In this document: positions 1 to 5,104 of the stretch, piece after piece
Layout of the letters: every line of letters starts with the position of its first letter
How positions within the stretch are numbered: position 1 is the first letter of the stretch
Source of the DNA: Clostridium sp.
Lineage (GTDB): Bacteria; Bacillota; Clostridia; Clostridiales; Clostridiaceae
Reading direction: 5' to 3'
NCBI GenBank assembly: GCA_003539755.1
Contig: DPOH01000280.1
Coordinates: 1 to 5,104 of the forward strand
DNA length: 5,104 nt
Program-made: the position numbers and the translations under genes
The notes under the pieces: model-generated
Told to the model about the DNA's origin: nothing
Databases searched by the model: none
The model's input: the letters and a program-made list of their open reading frames with translations, nothing else

Positions 1-268
1 CTTTATATCCTTTTAATTTTCCTATAAAAGCAAGTGCTATACCTGTATTTCCACTAGTAGGTTCTACAATTACAGACCCTTCTTTTAATAATCCTTCTTT
101 TTCTGCTTTTTCTATCATTCCTAGTGCAGCTCTATCTTTAACGCTTCCACCTGGATTAAACTTTTCTAATTTCACATAAACATCTGCAATATTTTCATCC
201 TTAATTAAATTATTCACCTTTAAAATTGGTGTATTTCCTATTAAATCTAAAACTCCATTATAAATCAT
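1..268 (-). CDS. cysK: Cysteine synthase (O-acetylserine sulfhydrylase), 5' part only
   Basis: This is the N-terminal 89 codons of a PLP-dependent cysteine synthase, cut by the left window edge. The family makes L-cysteine from O-acetylserine and sulfide in the cytoplasm and is about 300 residues long, so roughly two thirds is missing. Visible signatures are the IGNTP motif (residues 10-14), NPGGSVKDR (38-46), in which K44 is the expected Schiff-base lysine, and the substrate-loop motif PTSGNTG (70-76). The start at 268 is preceded by a perfect AGGAGG (283-278) with a 9-base gap. The gene lies downstream of a cysteine-type T-box, which supports CysK over the related cystathionine beta-synthase or threonine synthase folds. 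cysE could follow on the left, but that cannot be seen. The family call is very secure; CysK versus CysM is inferred from the motif style. Confidence 0.96.
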   Translation of the reverse strand, partial: MIYNGVLDLIGNTPILKVNNLIKDENIADVYVKLEKFNPGGSVKDRAALGMIEKAEKEGLLKEGSVIVEPTSGNTGIALAFIGKLKGYK

Positions 269-441
269 ATTAATAATCCTCCTTGAATCTTATTTGTATT
301 AATAAGTTTTAATCATTTTTATAATTATTAATTTAAAATCATAGTTATTGAAAATTTTGTTATATAAATTAGATAAATAAACTTATATGTTTTTAATCTA
401 CTATAAATCATCTGTGCACTAATAATTTAAATTTATATAAT
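269..441 (-). other. AT-rich spacer between T-box terminator and cysK start
   Basis: About 173 bases separate the T-box terminator from the cysK start codon. Apart from the AGGAGG ribosome binding site at 283-278 I find no convincing reading frame, hairpin or second promoter here. A short GTGCAC palindrome (414-419) is the only GC-containing element. The gap is longer than the few tens of bases often found between a T-box terminator and its gene. Confidence 0.6.
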
Positions 442-485
442 AAAAAAACCTCATCTTCTATAATATCTATATTATAGAGACGAAG
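442..485 (-). terminator. Regulated intrinsic terminator of the T-box
   Basis: The 5' arm (485-470) and 3' arm form a 16-bp stem: CUUC/GAGG, GUCU/AGAU, then CUAUAAUA/UAUUAUAG, with one bulged A and a 4-base loop. Seven U residues (448-442) follow. The 5' arm shares CGUCUCU with the antiterminator, so the two folds exclude each other. This is the premature stop used when tRNA-Cys is charged. Confidence 0.93.
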
Positions 486-716
486 TAACATCCGCGGTTC
501 CACTCTAATTAGGTTAAATAAACCTCACTTTAACTCAGCACTAACATGCAATATCACTATAACGGGTGAACCCGGAGAACCTTACTATAATTCAAGTTTC
601 AACTCCAAAGGGCACTTCACATAAATTCTCACTTGAAAAGATCTCAGCTTTCTTTTCTCTCTGTTAAGCTTCCTTTATGTTACTCTCCTTTTTCACAGCT
701 TTTTTAATTCTGAGTG
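442..716 (-). ncRNA. Cysteine-specific T-box riboswitch (leader of cysK)
   Basis: A tRNA-sensing leader RNA that lets transcription into cysK proceed when uncharged tRNA-Cys accumulates. The T-box core AGAGTGGAACCGCGG is at 506-492 and matches the family consensus. Its UGGA bulge (502-499) would pair with a UCCA tRNA end, that is discriminator base U73, as in bacterial tRNA-Cys. Stem I shows a GGAGAGUAAC segment (688-679), an AGAGAG apical-loop segment (about 662-657) and, on its 3' side, GUGAAGUGCCC, which contains the Cys codon UGC (614-612) as the likely specifier. Internal hairpins CGGG-UUCA-CCCG (574-563) and AGGUU/AACCU (525-511) follow. The CGUCUCU at 482-476 can pair with the AGAG side of the T-box (antiterminator) or form the terminator stem, which gives the switch. 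Family call is near certain. Cysteine specificity rests on U73, the UGC and the downstream gene; the exact specifier register and the 5' boundary are less sure. Confidence 0.95.
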
Positions 717-738
717 TTTTGATAAACTTTATATATTT

Positions 739-766
739 ATTATATGATAAAAATAAAAAAAGTCAA
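739..766 (-). promoter_or_regulatory. Sigma-A-type promoter of the T-box/cysK unit
   Basis: TTGACT (-35, 766-761) and a perfect TATAAT (-10, 744-739) are separated by 16 bases of almost pure A/T. Transcription would begin near 732, about 15 bases before the first T-box stem. The -35 box lies inside the 3' arm of the terminator of the upstream gene, and the T-tract of that terminator fills the spacer. Confidence 0.85.
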
Positions 767-800
767 CACTTTCACTAATTTTTTTCCTAAAGTGTTGACT
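755..800 (-). terminator. Intrinsic terminator of the MgtE-like gene
   Basis: A perfect 12-bp inverted repeat, AGTCAACACTTT (800-789) and AAAGTGTTGACT (772-761), has a 16-base loop and is followed on the minus strand by six Ts (760-755). It starts six bases after the stop codon of the MgtE-like gene. The plus-strand reading lacks a T-tract, so it should work leftward only. It overlaps the cysK T-box promoter. Confidence 0.92.
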
Positions 801-806
801 ACATAT

Positions 807-2057
807 TTAATTTTTCTTTTTCCATAAAGGATATAAAAATTCATCTATTATATCATGAATTATTACTATCCCCACAAGCTTTTCTTCTTCATCTATTACA
901 GGCACACAGTTTAAATCATACTTAGCTGCTGCTTCTATTGCTTCATTTATTTCATCATCATGTCGTACATGCGTTACTGTAGTATCCATTATTTCTTTAA
1001 TCTTAGTACTAGTATCATATATTATTAAATCTCTCAAAGGAACTACCCCTTCAATTTTATCTTCTTCATTTGTAATATATATATAATACATTACTTCTTC
1101 ATCTGGCTTCATTTCTTTTAAAAGATCTATCGTATCACCGACAGTTATATCTAAATTAACAGAAATAAAATCCTTACTCATTATACTACCAACAGTTTCA
1201 TCTTCATATTGTAAAAGTTCTTTTACTTCCTCTGCATCCTCTTTTTCTAGATTTATAAGAATCTTTTCTCGTTCCTCTTCATCAAGGTCATCAAGCAAAT
1301 CAGCAATCTCATCACTAGGCATATTTTCAAGTACTTCTACTGCTTTACTATCAGATAACTCCTTTATTATAGCTCCCTTATATTCAGAATCTATCTCTTC
1401 AAGAGTATCTGCTGCTAAATCTTCATCTAATGACTCTAAAACTTGCTTTCTTGAATTAGTATCAAGATTTTCTAATATGTCTGCCAAATCAGCTGGATGC
1501 ATCTTTGATAATTTCTTATAAGGCACAGAAATTTTCAAGTTATTATCTATCATTTCAACGGATTCAACATCGTCCCATCTTAAAACAGTATCTTCCGTAC
1601 TCTTTCCTAATATCTTATAAATAACTTTCATAAATCCAGCTATACCTAATCTTCTATAATGTGCAAAAGTCCCTATTTCAACTCCTACAACTCTATACTC
1701 ACCTGCAAGAAGTGCAATTCTTAAATCATTAACACGTACAACCTGCTTTCCATTAATATCTACTATTTTCTTATCTAATAGATTTTCTGAAAGAAGATAA
1801 GTATATCTCATAGGAAGTATTTCTTTACTGCCTTTAGTTCTTATCTTTACCTTCCCATCTTTCTCCATAAACTCTATATATCTAAATTCATAATGAAAAG
1901 TAACTCCATCTTTCTTTAATTTATATCCAATTACTCTTGGATACCCTTCCTCTGTAGTTACATACACATCTTTTAAAGTTCCCAAAACATCATTAAATTC
2001 GTCGTAAACCTTCCTATTTAAGATATTTGTATATAGAAACATGGTTAATTTCTTCAT
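807..2057 (-). CDS. Soluble PRC-barrel / MgtE N-domain / CBS-pair protein
   Basis: A 416-residue cytoplasmic protein of unassigned function. In order it has a PRC-barrel-like segment (about 11-63, containing VYDEFNDVLGTLKDVYV), a second one (about 90-170, containing LLDKKIVDINGKQVVRV), an MgtE_N acidic helical repeat domain (about 183-283, starting KLSKMHPADLADILENL), and two CBS domains (about 288-345 and 352-407). It ends in WKKKN. No hydrophobic segment long enough for a membrane helix is present. MgtE magnesium channels use the same N-domain and CBS pair as a Mg2+-sensing gate, but they continue into a five-helix pore that is absent here. The protein is therefore more likely a sensor or regulator of cation transport than a transporter (inference). 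The stop codon is followed directly by a terminator, so this is not a truncation at the window edge. The start is set by AGGAGG (2070-2065) seven bases upstream; the SD lies partly within a hairpin. A 37-codon frame precedes the gene and probably shares its transcript. Annotation as 'magnesium transporter MgtE' would mislead. Confidence 0.93.
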   Translation of the reverse strand: MKKLTMFLYTNILNRKVYDEFNDVLGTLKDVYVTTEEGYPRVIGYKLKKDGVTFHYEFRYIEFMEKDGKVKIRTKGSKEILPMRYTYLLSENLLDKKIVDINGKQVVRVNDLRIALLAGEYRVVGVEIGTFAHYRRLGIAGFMKVIYKILGKSTEDTVLRWDDVESVEMIDNNLKISVPYKKLSKMHPADLADILENLDTNSRKQVLESLDEDLAADTLEEIDSEYKGAIIKELSDSKAVEVLENMPSDEIADLLDDLDEEEREKILINLEKEDAEEVKELLQYEDETVGSIMSKDFISVNLDITVGDTIDLLKEMKPDEEVMYYIYITNEEDKIEGVVPLRDLIIYDTSTKIKEIMDTTVTHVRHDDEINEAIEAAAKYDLNCVPVIDEEEKLVGIVIIHDIIDEFLYPLWKKKN

Positions 2058-2067
2058 AAAGATTCCT

Positions 2068-2093
2068 CCTACTTCTACACAGAGAGAAGCAGG
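2068..2093 (-). promoter_or_regulatory. Hairpin overlapping the ribosome binding site of the MgtE-like gene
   Basis: CCTGCTTCT (2093-2085) pairs with AGAAGTAGG (2076-2068), nine base pairs including one G-U, around an 8-base loop. The last three bases of the 3' arm are the first half of the AGGAGG ribosome binding site (2070-2065). The 5' arm begins five bases after the stop of the upstream small frame, so a ribosome ending there would cover the 5' arm and could free the site. There is no U-tract, so this is not a terminator. The pairing is seen; the control role is inferred. Confidence 0.6.
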
Positions 2094-2098
2094 TTAAA

Positions 2099-2212
2099 TT
2101 ACAGTTTAACTGATATATTAATTAAGACTAATGATTGATAAATGGCTTCCCTCTGATAAATATTTAATTTTTTCGTATGATATTTACTATTCTGAGGTCC
2201 ATCCTCCATCAT
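2099..2212 (-). CDS. Small 37-residue protein or leader peptide, unrecognised
   Basis: A short frame not matching any family I know. It begins M-M-E-D-G-P-Q and has a basic, tyrosine-containing middle (KYHTKKLNIYQREAIYQ), then a mildly hydrophobic end (SLVLINISVKL), too short and polar for a clear membrane helix. The start at 2212 is chosen because AGGGGAG (2224-2218) lies five bases upstream; the immediately following ATG (2209) is a possible alternative. The frame lies on the expected leader of the MgtE-like gene, ends 41 bases before its start codon, and ends five bases before the hairpin that covers that gene's ribosome binding site. It may be a real small protein, a leader peptide whose translation opens the downstream gene, or a chance frame. 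The strong ribosome binding site and the placement argue against chance, but conservation is untested. Confidence 0.55.
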   Translation of the reverse strand: MMEDGPQNSKYHTKKLNIYQREAIYQSLVLINISVKL

Positions 2213-2281
2213 TTACACTCCCCTTAACTCAAAAAATTAATAGTAACTAAAAACATGCTCGTATAAAAGCAGTTTTTTAAT

Positions 2282-2314
2282 AAATTGCGTATATTTTTCT
2301 AAATAACGTAATTT
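2282..2314 (-). other. AT-rich hairpin in the 5' leader of the small-ORF/MgtE-like unit
   Basis: On the minus strand AAATT-A-CGT-TATTT pairs with AAATA-T-ACG-C-AATTT around a 4-base AGAA loop. This gives about 13 pairs with one A-C mismatch and one bulged base. It falls within a few bases of the predicted transcript start and could be a 5' stabilising stem. No T-tract follows, so it is not a terminator. In such AT-rich DNA a stem of this kind can also occur by chance. Confidence 0.4.
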
Positions 2315-2325
2315 GTCTCTTATTT

Positions 2326-2353
2326 ATTATATTACATACATTATAAAAGGCAA
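2326..2353 (-). promoter_or_regulatory. Candidate sigma-A promoter for the small ORF and MgtE-like gene
   Basis: TTGCCT (2353-2348) and a perfect TATAAT (2331-2326) are spaced by 16 bases. The start would be near 2319, giving a leader of about 107 bases before the small frame and about 260 bases before the MgtE-like start codon. This is the best leftward promoter in the intergenic region. AT-richness makes the hexamer match only moderately strong evidence. Confidence 0.6.
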
Positions 2354-2622
2354 TAATATTTTCTATCTTAATATTATTTTTATATTAAAACTATTACTTA
2401 TTTTTTATTGGAATACATACTACTCATTATTGTTTGTAAACTAATTAGGCTTATGTTAATATACATTAAGACTCAAAAGTAAATTTATAGTTTTTTGATA
2501 AAACAAAAAGTTATTGAATATACAAATTAGAAATTGTTTTTAAAATTTCAATAAATACTATTTATTATTTTAATTTTAAGGACTTTATTCTAAAATTTTT
2601 AAGAATTGGAGTAATTTTATAT
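2354..2622. other. Divergent intergenic region between MgtE-like and YgiQ-family units
   Basis: Together with 2213-2353 this makes about 410 bases between the small frame and the YgiQ-family start. It is nearly all A/T. Besides the divergent promoters I see no RNA gene, convincing reading frame or known riboswitch. An imperfect palindrome (ATTCT...AGAAT, 2587-2606) lies just upstream of the YgiQ-family ribosome binding site but is too weak to call as an operator. Confidence 0.5.
2495..2524 (+). promoter_or_regulatory. Candidate promoter of the YgiQ-family gene
   Basis: TTGATA (2495-2500) and TATACA (2519-2524) are spaced by 18 bases. This would start transcription near 2531 and leave a leader of about 90 bases. 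An alternative, weaker pair is TTGTTT (2430-2435) with TATGTT (2452-2457). Neither is decisive in this AT-rich stretch. Confidence 0.45.
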
Positions 2623-4605
2623 ATGAAACTTTGTAAAGAATTTTTACCTATAAGCAAAGAAGATATGCGCGATAGAGGCATAGATCAATTAGATTTTATA
2701 ATAGTTTCTGGGGATGCTTATGTAGACCATCCTTCATTTGGAACTGCAATAATAGGAAGAACTCTTGAATCTCAAGGATTTTCAGTAGGTGTAATAGCAC
2801 AACCAGACTGGCATAGTGCTGAAGATTTCAAAAAACTTGGAAGACCTAAATATGGATTCCTTGTTAACTCTGGAAATATAGATTCAATGGTTAACCATTA
2901 TACAACTGCTAAGAAAGTAAGAAGAGATGACTTATACTCTCCTGGTGGAGAAGCAGGACACAGACCAGATAGAGCCCTTATTGTTTATTGTAATAGGATA
3001 AGAGAAGCATTTAAAGATGTTCCAATAGCTATTGGAGGAATTGAAGCAAGTTTAAGAAGATTTGCTCACTATGATTATTGGGATAACAAAGTCAGAAGAA
3101 GTATACTTGTGGACTGTAAGGCAGATTTATTAATGTATGGAATGGGTGAAAAAACTGTAACCCAAATTGCAGATATGCTTAGATATGGCGCAAACATAAA
3201 GAATATAACAAATATACGTGGAACATGTTATATGACTAACGATATTTCTAACATTAAAGATGCTGTTATAGTTCCATCTTTTGAAGAAGTATCTACAGAC
3301 AAAAAGGCTTACAATGAAGCTTATAGACTTCAATATTATGAACAAGACTCTATTATAGGTAGAACTATAATACAAAAACATGGTGATAGATATTTAGTTC
3401 AAAATAGACCTCAAGAAGATTTAACACAAGAAGAAATGGATATGGCATATGATCTCCCTTATACCAGAACTTACCATCCTATATATGAAGAAAAAGGTGG
3501 AATTCCAGCTATTCAAGAAGTTAAGTTTTCAATTATCAGTCATAGAGGCTGCTTTGGTTCATGTTCATTTTGTGCATTAACATTCCACCAAGGAAGAGTT
3601 ATACAAAACAGAAGTCAAGAATCTATAATTAATGAAGCAAAATTATTAACTACTTTACCTGATTTTAAAGGATACATTCACGATGTTGGTGGACCTACTG
3701 CTGACTTTAGACATAAAGCATGTAAGAAACAAGAAGTATATGGTACTTGTAAAGGAAAGCAATGTATGTTCCCAGAGCCTTGTAAAAATATCATAATAGA
3801 CCATACTGAATATTTATCTTTATTAAAGAAAGTTAGAAATCTTCCAGGAGTAAAAAAGGTATTTGTACGTTCTGGTATAAGATATGACTATTTAATTCAC
3901 GATAAAAATGAAGCATTCTTCCATGAATTATGTGAACATCATATAAGTGGTCAATTAAAAGTTGCTCCTGAACATGTAGTTCCTAAAGTATTAAACCAAA
4001 TGGGTAAACCTACAAGAGAAGTTTACGATAGATTTGTAAAAAGATATTTTGAAATAAATAAGAAGCTAAATAAGAAACAGTTCTTAGTTCCTTATTTGAT
4101 GTCTTCTCACCCTGGTTCAGACTTAGATGCAGCTATAGAACTTGCACAATACATAAAGCAAATGGGATATACTCCTGAGCAAGTTCAAGATTTCTATCCA
4201 ACTCCTGGTAGTCTTTCAACTACTATTTATTATACTGGAGTTAATCCACTTACAGGAGAAGAGGTATATACTCCAAAAACTCAAGAAGAAAAAGATATGC
4301 AGAGAGCATTAATTCAGTTTGCTGTACCTAAAAACTACAACAAAGTAAAAAAAGCCTTAATTAAAGCTCATAGAGAAGATTTAATTGGAAATGGCAAAGA
4401 TTGTCTCATAGGATTTACTCCTGGCAAAACTGGTTACCAAGGAAAACATAAAAATAATAAATCAAAAAATAATTCTAGCAGCAAGCCAGATACATCTAAA
4501 AATTCTTCAGACAGAAATTCAAATAGAAGCAAAAAAACGTCAAATTCAAAACCATCAAGAAATTCTAACAAAAGAAATTCTACTAAGAGGCGTACAACTT
4601 ATTAA
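2623..4605 (+). CDS. YgiQ family (UPF0313) radical SAM protein
   Basis: A complete 660-residue radical SAM enzyme of the YgiQ/UPF0313 family, whose reaction is not established. The N-terminal family domain includes [13 protein letters not shown] (28-40) and [17 protein letters not shown] (from 138). The radical SAM core carries the 4Fe-4S motif CX3CX2C as C310, C314 and C317, then [10 protein letters not shown] (353-362), KVAPEH (446-451) and DFYPTPGS (523-530). A second conserved cysteine group, C367, C376, C381 and C387, is typical of the family and could bind another cluster (inference). The C-terminal DUF3362-like part ends near [14 protein letters not shown] at about residue 600. The last 54 residues (607-660) are a low-complexity Lys/Arg/Asn/Ser tail with 17 basic and two acidic residues. 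The start is preceded by GGAG (2608-2611) at a rather long 11-base gap. The gene is monocistronic: it has its own upstream region and a strong terminator right after it. Family assignment is firm. Confidence 0.97.
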   Translation: MKLCKEFLPISKEDMRDRGIDQLDFIIVSGDAYVDHPSFGTAIIGRTLESQGFSVGVIAQPDWHSAEDFKKLGRPKYGFLVNSGNIDSMVNHYTTAKKVRRDDLYSPGGEAGHRPDRALIVYCNRIREAFKDVPIAIGGIEASLRRFAHYDYWDNKVRRSILVDCKADLLMYGMGEKTVTQIADMLRYGANIKNITNIRGTCYMTNDISNIKDAVIVPSFEEVSTDKKAYNEAYRLQYYEQDSIIGRTIIQKHGDRYLVQNRPQEDLTQEEMDMAYDLPYTRTYHPIYEEKGGIPAIQEVKFSIISHRGCFGSCSFCALTFHQGRVIQNRSQESIINEAKLLTTLPDFKGYIHDVGGPTADFRHKACKKQEVYGTCKGKQCMFPEPCKNIIIDHTEYLSLLKKVRNLPGVKKVFVRSGIRYDYLIHDKNEAFFHELCEHHISGQLKVAPEHVVPKVLNQMGKPTREVYDRFVKRYFEINKKLNKKQFLVPYLMSSHPGSDLDAAIELAQYIKQMGYTPEQVQDFYPTPGSLSTTIYYTGVNPLTGEEVYTPKTQEEKDMQRALIQFAVPKNYNKVKKALIKAHREDLIGNGKDCLIGFTPGKTGYQGKHKNNKSKNNSSSKPDTSKNSSDRNSNRSKKTSNSKPSRNSNKRNSTKRRTTY

Positions 4606-4619
4606 TATATAAAATAACT

Positions 4620-4668
4620 AAGAATAAACTGTTAATTGATATTTTCAAACAGTTTATTCTTTATTTTT
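4620..4668 (+). terminator. Intrinsic terminator after the YgiQ-family gene
   Basis: AAGAATAAACTGTT (4620-4633) and AACAGTTTATTCTT (4648-4661) form a perfect 14-bp stem with a 14-base loop, followed by TATTTTT. It begins 15 bases after the stop codon. The A-rich opposite side could give weak termination in the other direction, but no leftward gene ends here. Confidence 0.92.
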
Positions 4669-4840
4669 GACTTTATTATACGATAATTGTAATGTGTAGT
4701 TTCTATATTTGTAATATTTTTTCATTTTTTGTAAAAAATATTTATATTAGTAATAAATAAGTTATTATATAAATATGGAAAAATAGTAGGACAATCATTA
4801 TTTTTAGAAATATATCTATGGTTTTAAAGTGAGGGAATAT
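4669..4840. other. Intergenic region upstream of the hydrolase gene
   Basis: About 170 bases of A/T-rich DNA. It must hold the promoter of the next gene because a strong terminator lies to its left. The best candidate is TTGTAA (4729-4734) with TAATAA (4751-4756) at 16 bases, which is weak. GAGGG (4831-4835) is the ribosome binding site of the next gene. Confidence 0.4.
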
Positions 4841-5104
4841 ATGAAAAAAAACATCTATATCATGTTAAGCCAGACTAATACAGGCTGCTCAAGAATACTT
4901 CAATTTTTCACTCGTGCTCCTTATAATCATGCTTCAATTGCATTAGATGAAAATTTGGATTTTCTCTATAGTTTCGCACGTCAAAATTTATACATTCCAT
5001 TGATTGCTGGCTTTGTAAAAGAAGATATTAATAGTGGAATTTATAAAATACAAGACAATACTTTATGTGAAATTTATCGTCTATCTATTACTGAAGAACA
5101 GTGT
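4841..5104 (+). CDS. Probable permuted papain-like (YiiX/LRAT/NlpC-P60-like) hydrolase, 5' part
   Basis: The first 88 codons of a gene cut by the right window edge. The sequence resembles clostridial and bacillar proteins of the circularly permuted papain-like group. It has an N-terminal strand (NIYIMLSQTNTGCSRILQFFT), then APYNHASIALDENLDFLYSFAR (26-47), where H30 is the expected catalytic histidine. GFVKEDINSGIYKI follows. In permuted members the histidine comes first and the catalytic cysteine lies in the C-terminal half, which is outside the window, so activity cannot be judged. No signal peptide or membrane segment is visible, so it is probably cytoplasmic. The start is supported by GAGGG five bases upstream. 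Related proteins act as amidases, thioesterases or peptidases on unknown substrates. Family assignment is from pattern memory and is moderately secure; it could be listed elsewhere simply as a hypothetical protein. Confidence 0.8.
   Translation, partial: MKKNIYIMLSQTNTGCSRILQFFTRAPYNHASIALDENLDFLYSFARQNLYIPLIAGFVKEDINSGIYKIQDNTLCEIYRLSITEEQC

Noticed and set aside
414..419. GTGCAC palindrome as a possible operator
   Set aside because: Only six bases, with no extended symmetry and no link to a known regulator.
807..2057. Annotation as a magnesium transporter (mgtE)
   Set aside because: The complete protein has no membrane-spanning segment, so it cannot be the channel itself.
2259..2278. Rightward mini-hairpin TGCT/AGCA followed by TTTTTT as a terminator
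   Set aside because: The stem has only four pairs and no rightward gene precedes it.
2058..2353. Possible M-box (Mg2+ riboswitch) ahead of the MgtE-like gene
   Set aside because: None of the conserved M-box sequence blocks or its multi-stem layout is recognisable. The leader is short and A/T-rich and is better explained by the small frame plus a hairpin.
2587..2606. Imperfect palindrome ATTCT...AGAAT upstream of the YgiQ-family gene
   Set aside because: The centre does not match symmetrically, and such A/T palindromes are expected by chance at this base composition.
3130..3381. 83-codon minus-strand open frame
   Set aside because: It lies wholly inside the YgiQ-family gene on the opposite strand, has no ribosome binding site I can see and gives a composition typical of an AT-rich antisense shadow.

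Overview
The window is very AT-rich, with short intergenic hairpins, strong AGGAGG-type ribosome binding sites and A/T-ending codons. Together with a T-box leader this points to a low-GC Firmicute, most likely a member of the Clostridia; I cannot name the species. No mobile element, CRISPR array, tRNA or rRNA is visible.

The left part is read leftward. At the left edge is the start of a cysteine synthase gene (cysK, about 89 codons present). Upstream of it is a complete cysteine-type T-box riboswitch with its own sigma-A-like promoter. Further upstream is a 416-codon soluble protein with two PRC-barrel-like domains, an MgtE N-terminal domain and a CBS pair, but no transport domain. Its terminator overlaps the T-box promoter: the 3' arm and T-tract of the terminator are the -35 box and spacer of that promoter. 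Ahead of the MgtE-like gene lies an unannotated 37-codon reading frame with a good ribosome binding site. A 9-bp hairpin between this frame and the MgtE-like gene takes up half of the gene's ribosome binding site. The arrangement looks like a leader peptide or translationally coupled small protein, and it is the most interesting part of the window.

The right part is read rightward. After a divergent intergenic region of about 400 bases comes a complete YgiQ-family (UPF0313) radical SAM protein with a lysine/arginine/asparagine/serine-rich tail, followed by a strong intrinsic terminator. A second rightward gene, cut off by the window end, encodes the N-terminal 88 residues of a probable permuted papain-like (YiiX/LRAT/NlpC-P60-like) hydrolase.

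Functionally these are separate transcription units. cysK is expected to respond to uncharged tRNA-Cys. The MgtE-like protein is probably a divalent-cation or nucleotide sensing regulator. The YgiQ protein and the papain-like hydrolase have no assigned pathway. Most of the window is ordinary core-genome content; the unusual points are the leader of the MgtE-like gene and the overlapped terminator/promoter.
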